Below are positions 1-16,896 of a stretch of DNA of 64,000 nucleotides, piece after piece. The translations under genes and the position numbers were made by a program. The notes beneath the pieces are model-generated. The model was not told the origin of the DNA and searched no databases. It worked only from the letters and a program-made list of their open reading frames with translations. The number at the start of each line of letters is the position of its first letter. Within the stretch, counting starts at the first letter, position 1. Source of the DNA: Coffea arabica (lineage: Eukaryota > Streptophyta > Magnoliopsida > Gentianales > Rubiaceae); NCBI RefSeq assembly GCF_036785885.1, contig NC_092329.1:9238001-9302000 (forward strand), written 5' to 3'.

Positions 1-4467
<4,467 letters not shown>

Positions 4468-7020
4468 TATTCTGCAGTTGATATAGTCGATGTTGAGAGT
4501 CTCAGAATTTTGGACCGGAGTCTATGATTGGAGAATGTTGGAAGTTCAAGGTGCGTTGCTCTCAATTACATATTACAGGTTACTATGTTCTCTGATTGCA
4601 TTCTTTTGATTCATCATGCAAACGTTTCATTTCACTTGGCGCTGATTAACTACCTATTCTTCTTGCTATTAATTTCGTTTTTTTTTTCTTTTTTCTTTTT
4701 CCCTTGTTTTGGGCTTTAGATATCTACTTCAGCTGACTTCAGAATTCTCCCAAGCTTCCAGATAGTGAGCGTACATGTCCATAATAGCTGCGGATTATCT
4801 ACACCTACATTTCAGCTTGTGGAAATTGTTCACGATAAAGAGGATGAGAGTCCTTCAGCAGCAATTTAAAATTCCCACCTGATAATGCAGCATCTACGCT
4901 TACATTGCAGCTCCTTGGGGAAAATGTGGTTACTAAAACGAGGTGGAGAAAATGACAAGCGGTGATTTTGAATCATCTCAGAGTCCATGTGAAAATATTG
5001 AATTGCTGATCATACAACTGCATTCACCCTTATTGCACCTGGATGCATGCGAGGAGACTTGGGTGTTTAATAATGTACACTATATTCTTCACATCAGAGG
5101 CCAGAACTACACCATAATACGGATAGGTGATTTTGTCTATCGTACCCCAATCTTGGAGGTAAATTTTGTGGAAATTGAACCAGCCAAATGTGTGCTGGAT
5201 CAACAGTTTCTTGTTAACCTCATATGATTTTTCTGTATATAGGGCATCGATCAAGTGCTCCAATAGTAGAATCGTACTTCATACCAAAGCCTATAATCTG
5301 CAGAAAGAACATTGCCCACATCAAAACCTATAGGTTGAACACTGAAGGCTAAACCCCTTTCACTGTGTTATTGACTCAGATGTTCATCAAAGTTCCGTTA
5401 GATCAGTTATTGCAAGTAATACTACTGTTTTACTTTCTGTTGTGGTGGCTTGAAACTGCGTACTGTTTGTGCCATTAAGTACTTGCTTTGTTGTGCTTCT
5501 TTAATTAACCTAGCATTTCTACATCGGTCCAAGGTGGTGGTGTAATAACCCATGGGAATACAAGTAATCGGCAGCACCTAAATTAGAATAAATCTATACA
5601 ATATATAAGGGGAGATGTTTGGGGGACGGGGGGGGGGGGGGGGGGGGGGGGGTTGGTGTAAACATGATTTGTCACTTTTTAACTACGGGTATAACTATCA
5701 GTATAATAACGTGTACCTTGACACTTAAGAAGGAGTAGCAAAAGTTCTTTTCTCATCTCTAAAAAGGCCTAAAGCATATATGTTAAGACTATTACAATGA
5801 TTCATATTATCGGATTTTCTTACACAAAAGGAGCACAATTGAAACAAGATAATTGGTTAGTCCAGCATCTTTGGTTTCGTTTTTAAATTACTTGGTTCTT
5901 TCTCTCAACAATTTAATAAGTTAAAGTTCTATAGAGATGGATCTTATTATAAGGATCAATAAACCAAATAGTAATTGAAACAAAAAAGAAAAAAAATAAA
6001 CGAAAAAACAGGTACCAGATTCTAAACAAATAAAGATAATTGTTTAAAAAAAATTCTCTAACGGGTATATGCCAAAGGTGATTTAATCATTTGATAATGA
6101 AGAATGTGGTACATTTTGACAAATTGGCTTAAAATAACCATAATGACTTTGACAAAGTGGTTTAACATAATGAGAATAACTTTTGAAGTCATTAGGAGCA
6201 TGAATAATATTAGCAAACCACTATGTAGGATAAGCCCCAGGAGTGTTGAACTAGGGTAATTTTGGTGTTTAAATTTCATTCTTCAGTAGGGCAAAATAAA
6301 TCAACTTGTTAGTAATTACCACTATGTATTCCACATTTACAATAATTTGGGCACAAGTTGGATGAATATCTAATTTGGACGTGCATACTTTGCTTGCTAT
6401 GATTAAAGAAAAGATTTAAAAGTCAAAACAAATGACTTGGTTATTCATTGAAAAATTGATAATGCCATTTAATGAGGACTATTTATATAATTGTTGACCT
6501 TGGTATTCCACTTTGTTTTAGCATCATATTAGCATATAAGTATATGCTTTGTTGTTTGATTTGTGCTTTTGACTTTGAAATATTTCTTTTTTAGGTTTCT
6601 TCTAATTACTCACTAACAAACCTTAAGGTTAAGAGCAATACAATGATGAAAATTTGTTAGCGAGTTCTTATTATATTGTTTAATACCTTTTTGCCCATAC
6701 TATTGTACCAATATAGTCTTTTTCTGCACAGATTTTACAGTTATAATCACTTCCAGCTAGACCCGTGTGTGAGAGTCTAACAGTGCAATTATGTGACATG
6801 AACTTTCAAAAACAAATTTTGACCACCGAAAGAAAGCAATGTGATTTTTGTATCAAGTTGGAGTATTTAAAACAAAAACAAAAAAAAAAAATCTTTTGAA
6901 TCTGCAACATTGATTGCCTTGATCTCCGTTATTTCTTTCAACGAGATGGTTGTTTTTCTCAATGAAACTCATCTAAATATCCAAAACATGCGTACTTTAT
7001 ATCAGTCACAATAACATGAA
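4468..7020. other. BCHB-like 3' UTR and AT-rich spacer
   Basis: The first few hundred bases after the TAA are probably 3' UTR. Short open stretches at 4528-4719 and 4943-5227 resemble no family I know. The remainder is AT-rich spacer with one G25 tract at 5628-5652. No gene is recognisable. Confidence 0.5.
5628..5652 (+). repeat. G25 homopolymer
   Basis: An uninterrupted run of 25 G, preceded by GGGGGAC. It lies about 1.2 kb downstream of the BCHB-like stop codon. Confidence 0.9.
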
Positions 7021-7035
7021 TATGTTATCATGTCC

Positions 7036-7062
7036 ATATATATATATATATATATATATATA
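7036..7062. repeat. (AT)n microsatellite
   Basis: About 13 uninterrupted AT units in intergenic DNA. A longer AT array follows about 110 bp further on. Confidence 0.95.
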
Positions 7063-7166
7063 GAAAATGATATATCGTATATACATAAAGAGGTCTTGGG
7101 CTTTGATGCCCATATCTTTTCCCTGTTTATTAATGTCATTCTTGTCCTCCTAGGGAAAAAATGGTT

Positions 7167-7171
<5 letters not shown>

Positions 7172-7227
<56 letters not shown>

Positions 7228-7236
7228 TATATATAC
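7172..7236. repeat. Long (TA)n microsatellite
   Basis: About 32 TA units with a single interruption (ATAAAT). It ends at a CTAGT motif. Arrays of this kind are common transposon targets and are likely to vary in length. Confidence 0.95.
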
Positions 7237-7727
7237 TAGTAAGGGTTGGTTGTGAGCAGTGCCGGCCTTAAAGCGTTTAAGATTAGCAAAATTTGATGGA
7301 ATGTTTATCAGTAGAGTGTCATGTGTGGAAGTACACGTAAAGTATGTATATTACTGAAATGGGGAGAAATTGGATTATCAGTATTTAAATTTGAACAAAT
7401 GAACTTTGTCATTTTTTTTTGTCAATTTTCTTTTGAGTCATTAATACATTAATATTTAGTTAAAATACGAGTCATTAATGCTAACTGAAATTACCACCAA
7501 GTATACCATGCAAATTTGATGAGAAAAATATATATGTCTTTATTACATTTCATTAAGATTTTTTTTTCCTCTTTTAATGATAGCTTTCAAATATACATTT
7601 TTTTGTCATTGTCACTGGATTTATAATTGTCCACATTTTTCATTTAACAAATTTAATTCAGTGTACAAATTAATAATATACTTATATACTTTTTTGTTTT
7701 AAAAGTATATGTATAACTTTAAATGAC

Positions 7728-8665
7728 AACAAAAACATGAATAAACATAAAGTCAAATGTCACTAAATATTTGAACATGCACAAATCAAAATAAAATTGA
7801 CACAGAAAAATGTACATTGCATTAAGCAAATATAATAATCTTGTTCTTTATAATAGGATAGAATAAATTTTAAATAATCTTTTGCTTTACATCAATTTTA
7901 AATGATAACTTATTTGGACAAATATAATTTTAAATGATAAGGTTGAAAACTCGAATAGAAATAATTAAATCTTAAGTTAATTTGTCAAATATAAGTTGAA
8001 ATGTTAATGTAAACAATAATAAATATAAATTCTAATTGAATTATATATGTTCAAAATATAGAGATTGAAACGTCTACTCAAAATAATTCAACCTTATAAA
8101 GAAATGGTAAATGTAATATAATTTGGGTCATTGACCACATTTAAAGCAATGCAAGTCCATAGAGAAAGTAAAGAGAAAACTCAAAATTCAGACAATAAAA
8201 ATATGAATAAACATAAAGTCAAATGTTACTAAATATTTGAACATGAACAAATCAAAACAAAATTGACATAGAGAAATGTACATTGCATTGAGCAGAAAAT
8301 CTTGTTCTTTATTATAGGATAGAATAAATTTTAAATAATCTTTTATGTTACATTAACTTTAAATGATAACTTATTCTGACAAATATTTTTTCTTAAATTT
8401 GAATGATAAGGTTGAAAACTCGAATAGAAATAATTAAATCTTAAGTTAGTGTGTCAAATATAACTTGAAATGTTAATGTAAATAGAAATGAATATAAATT
8501 CTAATTGAATTATATCTGTTCAAAATGTAGAGATTGAAAAGTTTACTAAAAATAATTCAACCTTATAAAGAAATGATAAATGCAATCTAATTTAGGTTGT
8601 TGGGCACATTTAAAGCAGTGTCAAATCCATAAATAAAGCAAAAGAGAAAGCTCAAAATTCATACA
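7728..8665. repeat. Two-copy direct repeat with a period of about 466 bp
   Basis: The block that begins near 7728 with ACAAAAACATGAATAAAC recurs near 8195. Matching landmarks sit 466 to 471 bp apart: ATAAACATAAAG at 7741 and 8207, and CTCAAAATTC at 8180 and 8651. Copies differ by scattered substitutions and small indels. They are AT-rich and non-coding, and look like one tandem duplication inside transposon-derived DNA. Confidence 0.85.
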
Positions 8666-8736
8666 AAGTGCCACATGTCAACAAAAGGGACTTCTACAGT
8701 AACTATGGACTTTTGTTTATCTTATAGTAAGATATA

Positions 8737-8768
8737 CTAGGAGGTAATCGGCTATGCTAAGCACAGCC
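8737..8768 (-). mobile_element. Helitron 3' terminus (hairpin plus CTAG), element body to the right
   Basis: Read on the minus strand, an 8-bp stem (GGCTGTGC and GCATAGCC, one mismatch, loop TTA; 8768-8750) is followed 9 nt later by CTAG (8740-8737) and then T. This is the classic plant Helitron end: a hairpin close to CTRR, inserted before T. The bases GATTACCTCCTAGT closely match GATCATCTCCTAGT at the terminus near 20470-20482, so the two probably belong to one family. The 5' TC end of this copy was not located. Confidence 0.6.
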
Positions 8769-9211
8769 TAGACTCCCTATAATCTGTTATCATATATTTT
8801 CGTATAAGATAAAATTAACAGTAATGTTTGTGAAATAGCATTCTTAAAATTATAAATTACCAATCAAGTATGCAGCTAACAATATAAGACTAAACAAAAC
8901 CAAAAAAGCATTAGCATTGCAAAAGATAAGAGAAGATGACAAAAGATTGGCAAGTAGTTTTACAAACAGCTTGATATCTTCAAGTGCAAGTTAGTCTTAC
9001 AGAGAAAGGAGATGACTCGCTGAATACTTAATATAAAGTGCAATGATAGGCTGCAATTACAAAAGATCACATATTGAGATCTGTTAAGGTGCACAAAAGA
9101 ACAATTTCTTAATGGATGTCAATATTATGTCAAAAGATGCAAGATTAGTAATTTAACTGTAAAGTGCTTCGACATTAGCAAAATTAGCAATTCAAAAGGC
9201 TTCAAGGAAGT

Positions 9212-9673
9212 TCAGAGTTCATCATCATGGTGCTTCTTTAAGGGACTTGCAGGTGCATTGGTGGGCAGCGAGGTAGATGTATTAGTTTCAGCAAAATTCA
9301 AACCAATTTTAGAAGGCACAGTTCTAAAAACCAAGGTCCTTTTTGCTATGGTTACTGGAGACGGCACTTTGTTTGCAGTAGCAGAAGATTTAGCGATGAT
9401 ATCAAGCAATTTTTTGGTTAATGGACTGAAAAATTTATTTTTCTTGGCAGACCGTAGGACAGTAGCATGAATGTCTAGAATTTTTTCATTCGTTTCTGTA
9501 GTCGTGATTGCCATTGGAATGTGAACTGATTCCTCAGTAGTGTATGCCTTGACAATATTATACTTGCCTTCCTTCTGGCCTTGATAATCTGCCTCATAGT
9601 AGCGAATGAAACACACAATCGAATGCTTTCCGATTGCAGATGCTAGTTCAGTAGAAAAGTTGAGCTCTTGCAA
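9212..9673 (-). pseudogene. Possible Helitron RPA-like protein remnant
   Basis: An open frame of about 150 codons, reading towards the Helitron 3' end some 470 bp away. No ATG fits: the frame opens with a TTG codon just after a possible splice acceptor, so it is probably a 3' exon. The text (KHSIVCFIRYYEADYQGQKEGKYNIVKAY split across the first 45 codons) loosely recalls an OB-fold, and the C-terminal half is Lys/Ser/Thr/Pro-rich. Plant Helitrons often carry RPA1-like genes downstream of the Rep-helicase, which fits the position and strand. I see no zinc-binding cysteines, so the family call is tentative. It could equally be an unrelated hypothetical frame. Confidence 0.3.
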
Positions 9674-12600
9674 TTTTTTGTTTTAAAGTATAAATAATTA
9701 GCAAGTGTATCCTGAAATATTAGCTATTTGTTTGGAAGTAGAAGTTCTTATTGTAAATTTTGACTTGGGCAATGATATTCAAATTCTGAGTAACTTCATG
9801 TTGTGTAAAAAGAATTGGATCCCAATCATAAGTTATAGAAAGAAACAAAACATATTATACCCAAGACATTATGGAATTACTGTGAATGATGGCAAAACCA
9901 AATAATCTTTTATTTCCTACAATCATTACACTTTTATATGGTGAGAGCAGTATTCATACCCAAGAAAAGAAGCATAAAAATCAGATTATTCGGTAGTTAT
10001 TACTTGTGCCTACTCATCAGACTATTTTGAGTCTGTTGAAATTATTTGACTCATTCTCGACATGCAGTTCCAATTCGATTGAGATTGGATCTGTCATGCG
10101 AAGAATGTCCACTGCTCTAATTGTCCAATCGTGCACAAACTTTATTAGTATCAAATATATAGTTCCAATTGCACACAAAATTTCTATTTACTTATTTGCC
10201 TAAAACTAATCAAATCTGCCAAAGAAGGGGCTGGAAGAGGTAACTCGATATCCCGTTTACAGGATAGCTCAATTGGACTCAAATCTCATAACCTTATCTA
10301 GAAAAATGTACGCATTGATAGCTATCATTATTTTTTCCTGAATACCACCACCCCTTCTTTTGCTTTATGGGTTTCTTACGACTAAATTTCTAATAAATTA
10401 TCCTCATACAACAGTAAGAATTTGACAGTTTGTGGCCTCAGTAACTAATAGAAAAGGCTACAAGCATGAAAGTTCAAATTAGCAGAAAAATCAACTGGCT
10501 GAGTATCACACACAAAAACAACAAAAAAATGGAAAACAAAAATGAAACTAGCAATTCCACCAGAAATATAGTCCACATGATATAGGAAACTTTCAAGTTA
10601 GCAGAAATATAGAAAACTGTAATGGGCAGTAGAAATATAGGCACATGAAGTTCATGGTAGTTGAAGGGGAAAATGAAGAAATCGATGAAGGGAAAAAGAA
10701 TCGACAATATGGAGTGAAGCAAGCCATCTCTTTGGGATTTTTTGCTTCTATATCTCATAATTTTTTGGCTTCCATTATTTCTTATAGTAAGAAATTGATT
10801 TTCTAGAAATGGAAGTGATCTGCTCATAGATAGTTAGCTGTTATTTAGGCCTATAGGAAGCAAATGAGGCACATTAATTACATTTGAGGGTCCCAGACCA
10901 CGAAGTTGCGACAACCTATCTAATATTTTTTGCCTCTATCTTTGAATAGCTTGTTTTCTATAACTAATTTTATCCATATTTTTCATTCATCTCAAATGGA
11001 GGAATACCAGTAGCATTCTCAGAATCCTCATTTATGACAAAATATATAAGAAAAGAAGGATGCTAATCCATCAAGGCAAACATGATAAAATAGCTAAAAG
11101 AACTTCTCTAAGGTAATGGCTGACTATCAGACATCTCGATCACTATTTAGCCAACCATATAATTGTTCTATATTATAAGGTTGTTTATATACTTTTATGC
11201 TAACAATATCAAACAATCAAATGAATAGAAAATAACGACAGAACAAAGGTAAAACCAACTGGACACATGACTAATTAAAGCTTAAGGAATTAAGCATATA
11301 GAGCCACCAAATTCTAATAACAAAAGCATAAAAAATCTTGAACTAAGGAGACAATATAGCTAACTACAGAGTTTTTTTTGTAAAAAGAAATGTAAAAATT
11401 ATTTATATAATATAAAAGTCAAATTGAAGCATTAGACATACCTGGCAATAGTAACAATAAATCAGAGAGGGAAACGTACAAAGCTCTGCGTCTAGAATGA
11501 AGTGTAGATTATCCAAGTAACAAAACACAAGGAAAAAGAAATATCAGGAGAAGAAGGAGAAGAACATGGACAAAAAAGGGCAAAGAAAAACAGCAAAATA
11601 GGTGCATACATAATTCGAACTTTAGAGGCAAACACAGCAAGAGCAATGATGCATTATAAACAAAATAAAGTAATTTTAATAGAATATCAACGGACACCTA
11701 AAACCACAACTGAGCTGAACACCAAGTTAATAACCTTTATTTTCCTTTAGAAATGTTTATTACATTTGATGCCTTTGAAGCCTAGCTTTTGGCTAAACTA
11801 CAACAAGTACCACCATTCAAATCTCCGTTCTTAAGAAGTAATCATCAGGTTTTTCATTCTCCTAAGGTTGTGTCTAGATTAGACAAAACAGCAAGCATAT
11901 TACATGCAACTTGAGGTAAAACAGGCACAATAATCTAAGTTGCTTAACTGATAGTCATATAAAAGAGTGAACGAGCTTTGCCTAAAAGGGCTACAATGAA
12001 TAACAGCCGAAGGATGCTCTATATACAATATCCTTAAGAGGTGACCATCAAGCTTTTGATTGCTCTAGACAAGTCTAGACTAAACGAAATAGCAAACAAG
12101 GCACACACTAAATATATTAGAAACTAGAAGTACAAAGCCTTAAGTTGTTTAACCAATAGTCACTTAGATGACTAAACAAGCTTTGCCAATAACAACCTCT
12201 TTGCATTGACCTTAAAGTTCTCTGAAAAATAGATAATCAGTCTTATTTCTCATTTAGAACAACAACAGGTCACATATTTTAGATATGTATATTGTAATTA
12301 AAGACAAAAGCACCAGTAACAGGAGATTGAAATTAGTTAAAAATGAACTTGTCATATAATAATAACTTTAGCATAGCAGCTACAACCCCAAAATCAGCAC
12401 AAGCAAAAGTTTGTCTCATAAAATATATTGTACTAATGATTTTGGCTCACAAAATATGTTATTGTTGTCCATTGTTATAATTTTTTTTCTAGTATATATA
12501 GCAATTTGGCTGTTTGATAGAACATTGATCATATGCAAACCAATAGGACAGTTTAGTTGGCCATAATCACATTAGCAAATGGATCTCTCTTTTTTATAGG

Positions 12601-13390
12601 CATGCCACTAATAATATATATATATTCAAGAATTCACCAAATTTCAAAATAAGAATTATTGAACTGAGAGTTGGGTTCATATCTTCATTTTTGGCTTGTT
12701 TTTTCAGGTGAATGGGTTGTAGCAACACAATTGGATTGAGAAAATATTAACACAATTACCAACTAAAATAAAAACTATTTGTTTCATAAAGGATCACACA
12801 AAACAAATAGCACCAGCAAACTTAAAATAAATGAAGCAGAAACTGAAGGAAAACTACTAAAAAGAAAAGGGAACGCTGAAATTTCACTTTTGAAAATATA
12901 GTCACATAAATGAAGAAAAGTTGCTCATAGATTCAAGAAAAACAACAAGCTGACTTTCAAGTTAAAGGATTCCTTGACTAATGATATGAACCGTAGCAGA
13001 AAGAATCTATCAATTGAAGCATATGTGTTTATTAGAATTTATTAATCCATCTATTACTCATACGGGAAAAATTTGACAAAAAAAAAGGGAAAGACTTTTT
13101 CTCACCAAAGAGACTCCAAATAAGGTGTAAATATCAAGACGCTTCTTCTTGCAGTTCATAAGACAGAAGAGCCAGCACCATGCACTGATAAATACCTCTA
13201 TTCTATTTTTTGATTTCGTAATTTACTGGAAAATTTACAGGCTAAATGAATAGGAAACCTATTTCTTATTATAACTGAAACAAGGGAAAAATCACATCCG
13301 AAAAGATATTCCTCATCATAATCGTACGGCTGAATGGGAAAACTAATGAGAATAGAATGCCATACCTAATCTAACAAAAAGTTTCCAACT
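9674..13390. other. AT-rich repeat-derived spacer, no gene recognised
   Basis: No supported gene. On the minus strand about 10010-10145 reads as a short protein-like stretch (VHDWTIRAVDILRM near its start) that may be another degenerate exon of the Helitron RPA-like gene. The rest is low-complexity AT-rich DNA with short open frames that look random. Confidence 0.5.
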
Positions 13391-13394
13391 TCCC

Positions 13395-14100
13395 TCCTTT
13401 GAAGTACAATTATCACGTGACTGCCCCACAATTCTTGCAACATGAAATCAATAGAAAGAGAAATGGGTTAACATGAAATCAATTCTTGCAACATGAAATG
13501 GGTTAATTTGATATTAAGGAAAGAGGAAACCACGGCAAGTGTAGGCAATGCAGTTCACCTGCTCCTAATTTTCCTCCTTTGAAGTACAAACACCATGTGA
13601 GTGAGTAGCAATTTCTGCAACATGAAATCAAGTGTCTGGAGTGGCAGTTGAGCTATTGGCTTCAACGGCAATTTTTGAAAGAAGGAACTCACAAAACCCA
13701 TCTCCCAAATCACGTAAAAATTCCAACTTTTGGCTAGAATAGACGTTTCGGATTGGGTTTGGTAGAATAGCCGTTTGGAATTGGATTTGCTTAGAATAGG
13801 TGCGCCGAATTTTTGGTCAGAATAGCCATCTGGTAGAGAGAAAGGAAGAAAAGGCTTCACCGGCAATTTGAGAAAGAATGAGTTCAATGCCTAAAGAAAG
13901 AACAGGTTTCATACAATTTGGAAGGAATATTTGACTTTTCCACATGGCTAAAGAAAAGGAAAGCACTACTGAGAAAGAAGCAGTTTAATGCCAAAAGAAA
14001 GCTACTAATCCCACGGTCAATTTGAAAGAAATATTAAGAGAAAGCTTCAACAATTTGCAAGAAATATTTGGCCTTGCCACTTGTCAAATAAATGAGAAGC
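13395..14100. repeat. Degenerate short-spaced repeats
   Basis: The motif CCTCCTTTGAAGTACAA, then about 30 variable bases and GCAACATGAAATCAA, occurs near 13395-13450 and again near 13574-13630. Further on, a second family of phrases built around GAAAGAA and CAATTTG is repeated several times (13863-14070). They look like decayed local duplications, not coding DNA. Confidence 0.5.
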
Positions 14101-14819
14101 CACTTGACAAAAGTAAAGGAAAGCACTAAACTTTCCTGCTTTCTTATATACAAGGTAGATATGTAAAGAGATACACCATAGATGAAATTTAAGAAGAATC
14201 AAGGGCTGTTGCAAATTGAGATTTTGAGCATGGCTAACGCTTTTATGTTGGCTTTTGGAAAACATGAACACCAATTATAAGTCAGTTGATCTTGAACATA
14301 TTTGAAACATTTGTAATTTGAGTGTGTTAATCAAGGGGTTGATACTTTCTTATGGCGTAAATTACTGACCTGCTAAGCTTTTGTCTAATGTCATTTGATC
14401 ACACCATATATAGTGTCTCTCACTACATTCTTTCTTTTATTAAATTTGATACTTTGGTGTGTATGTATAGTCAAATACATCAGAATAGGAAAGATTAATC
14501 AAAAGTTTAAATTGTGGACTTTTGAACTTGTGTGACTTAATATTTAGCCGTTGGATGAATAATCATACAATTTTGTGAATTTGTTATGCAATCCTTACAC
14601 ACACATATATGGTATTTAATATAACTATGCACGTAGGTTTTATCCATCATAACGAGATAGTCATACATAACTTGAAACTATTAACAAGCATCTAAATATA
14701 CTTAAAACTGTATTAAATTGTTAAATTTTCCTCTCTTTTATTATTAATTGTGAGAAAAATTTTATACAAAAAATATTACAATGAGAAACACAAGACAAGT
14801 GCAATGGACATATTCCCAT

Positions 14820-14824
<5 letters not shown>

Positions 14825-14855
<31 letters not shown>
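14825..14855. repeat. (AT)n microsatellite
   Basis: About 15 uninterrupted AT units in intergenic DNA. Confidence 0.9.
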
Positions 14856-14859
<4 letters not shown>

Positions 14860-15151
14860 AAGATAAAAAATACACACAAACACTTGGATACATTTACATA
14901 GATACTCAATTAAAATTGACAAGCTTTTAGAGTCTCCAATGTGTATACTAAAACCCGATTCATCAATCTATTAGAACTATTTCAATTTGGCCCGAGCTTT
15001 TGGCCAACTCGAAATCATGATTGATTTTTGAGTAACTCGTTTAAAATTGAATTATTTGCACCCTGAATTGTTGCTTGAAGATATCATTCGTGATAGTTAT
15101 TGGCAATAGGTACTTTATATGAACAATCCAAGTGTATTGTAGTATCGCATT

Positions 15152-15208
15152 CTTTTTTTTTTTTTTTTTTTTTGGTTTGTTGTGGGGGGGGGGGGGGGGG
15201 GGGGGGGG
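15152..15208 (+). repeat. T22 run followed by a G25 run
   Basis: Twenty-two T, then GGTTTGTTGTG, then 25 G. It resembles the T-rich/G-run arrangement at 3103-3167 and, in reverse orientation, 46041-46080. Confidence 0.9.
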
Positions 15209-15453
15209 CTGTGTGTTGAGGGGGATATACCACTCAAATTGGACCTTTGCTACCAAAGTATTCGCCCTATGAGAAAATCTACCTAAAAAGGAAAAGAGGA
15301 AATATTAAACGTAAAAGAGTTAAATTTGTGATCATATATAGATTTGACTGTGGCAGTGACTCTTAATCGATCTCCGTCCTGTGTACTATGACTGAACAGG
15401 CATTAAATGCTACAACAGAACACTCGAGGATCATCCAGCACAATTCTCATACT

Positions 15454-16896
15454 TCAGGAAGTAGATGTTGAGGCCAGGAAATTAGATATTTTTCTCTCTT
15501 CTAAACATCGAACAAATGTGTCTATATAATCTTGATTCCTCTTCCCATTGCCAAACAAACTGGTCATTTGCCTGGCATTAGCCCTCATTGGCTCTCCCTC
15601 CTCACTCACTACTGCATATCTCAATGTCTCGGCTACAGCAGTGCTTGTGAACAAGCCATCTTCTGCAGCTCTTGGTATCTCCACTCCAACTTTCTTGCCT
15701 TCCAATAGCCTAGCATTCAGCCCTTGATCATTCATCACTGGAAATAGTATCAGAACTCGGCCGAAACCAAGTGCCTCTATCACTGAATTCCAGCCGCAGT
15801 GAGTTAGGTACCCTCCAATTGCTGGATGACTTAATATCTTCACCTGAGGAACCCATTCAGTGTAAACCACTCCTTGGCCATTGGCATTGATCCTCTCTCT
15901 GAACCCTTCAGGAAGCATATCTGTAACATCTTTTTTTGATCCGGGTGGCTTTCGTAGTACCCAAAAGAATGGCAATTCAGATTGCTCTAAACCAATAGCC
16001 AAGTCTTGGACTTCTTTTTGGCTTATTGTTGCTTCAGTCCCAAGTGCCACATAAACAACTTTGCTTGCAGTTTGTTTATCTAACCAGTTTTGAATCTTTT
16101 GCCACTTTTCATCAGTTTCCAATTCGTCATCATCGTCAAGGGATGGAGGTAAAACACCCAAGGAAACAACTGGTTTCTGGTAAAGTTCACGAACAAGATT
16201 GAACCATTCTGGTTCAAATTCAACGCTTGTCCTAAATATGACCAGGTCGCTTCTATCAATAGAAGCAGCAAACCTGACAAAATCTGAAGCTCCAGATTCA
16301 TTGCCAGATGCATCCTCGATGTTCTTCCGCACCTCGTGCAAGCGATAAGCACAGTTAGATGGAAAGGGTATCCATTTGGGCACAACTGTGAAGTCCTCAG
16401 CCGTTGATCTACCATCCTCTCCACTCAACAAGGCAGAGGGACGTCCCAAAAAGGACAAAGCTGCTGCAGTGAAGAGACTAAAGAAGGCAGCTGAGACACC
16501 ATTTTGAGCAGCAATTTCGGGTAGCCAGTGGGAAGCATAGTCATGTATAATCCAATCTGGTTTTGGCCTTGTGTTTTCAAGAAAGGAGGCTATTGGTGAT
16601 CGAAGCAAGTCAAAGGCTATCTTCAAGAACTGATCTTTTTCATGGGGTATGTCAGTTGAAGTCTCTCCCTGCTTTGGTAAGTTGTCAACTTCTGGCAGGG
16701 GAATGCTAACAAGCTCAATCTGAGAAGCTAATTCTTGGGGGATTTTAGGGAGTCTTTGGAGGTTTCTTGGAGTGGAAATGAACGAAATTTTATGCCCTTT
16801 TCCAGCTAACAGTTTAGATAGCCTAAAAAAGGGTATCAGATGACCCATGGCTAGCCATGGGAACATCACAACATGGAGAACATTGCTGCTTTCCAT
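15454..16896 (-). CDS. UGT91-family UDP-glycosyltransferase (copy 1)
   Basis: A GT1-family enzyme that moves a sugar from a UDP-sugar to a small acceptor in the cytosol. Known UGT91 members often extend the sugar chain of flavonoid, terpenoid or steroid glycosides. It is 480 residues, intronless and intact. The N-terminal MFPWLAMGHLIPF carries the likely catalytic His19, and Asp119 in IIHDYASHW is its likely partner. The PSPG donor-binding box runs from Trp348 to Gln391 and contains HCGWNS and ends DQ. The frame stays open 29 codons further to an ATG at 16983, but the Met at 16896 begins the conserved N-terminus and a TATA-like box lies at 16994-17002, which favours the inner start. The paralogue at 24921-26369 has the same strand and architecture. 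Acceptor and donor cannot be told from sequence; database entries for close relatives are often named putative rhamnosyltransferase 1. Confidence 0.92.
   Translation of the reverse strand: MESSNVLHVVMFPWLAMGHLIPFFRLSKLLAGKGHKISFISTPRNLQRLPKIPQELASQIELVSIPLPEVDNLPKQGETSTDIPHEKDQFLKIAFDLLRSPIASFLENTRPKPDWIIHDYASHWLPEIAAQNGVSAAFFSLFTAAALSFLGRPSALLSGEDGRSTAEDFTVVPKWIPFPSNCAYRLHEVRKNIEDASGNESGASDFVRFAASIDRSDLVIFRTSVEFEPEWFNLVRELYQKPVVSLGVLPPSLDDDDELETDEKWQKIQNWLDKQTASKVVYVALGTEATISQKEVQDLAIGLEQSELPFFWVLRKPPGSKKDVTDMLPEGFRERINANGQGVVYTEWVPQVKILSHPAIGGYLTHCGWNSVIEALGFGRVLILFPVMNDQGLNARLLEGKKVGVEIPRAAEDGLFTSTAVAETLRYAVVSEEGEPMRANARQMTSLFGNGKRNQDYIDTFVRCLEERKISNFLASTSTS

Larger units (their letters stand above)
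14100..15453. other. Spacer with microsatellites, 3' flank of the first UGT gene
   Basis: Non-coding. It holds an AT microsatellite at 14825-14855, a T22 run at 15152-15173 and a G25 run at 15184-15208. The last 150 bp are probably the 3' UTR of the minus-strand UGT. Confidence 0.6.

Noticed and set aside
13555-13887. 110-codon minus-strand frame
   Set aside because: It overlaps locally duplicated, decayed repeats and has no recognisable domain.
15041-15256. 71-codon minus-strand frame with a polyproline and polylysine run
   Set aside because: A by-product of the adjacent G25 and T22 homopolymers.
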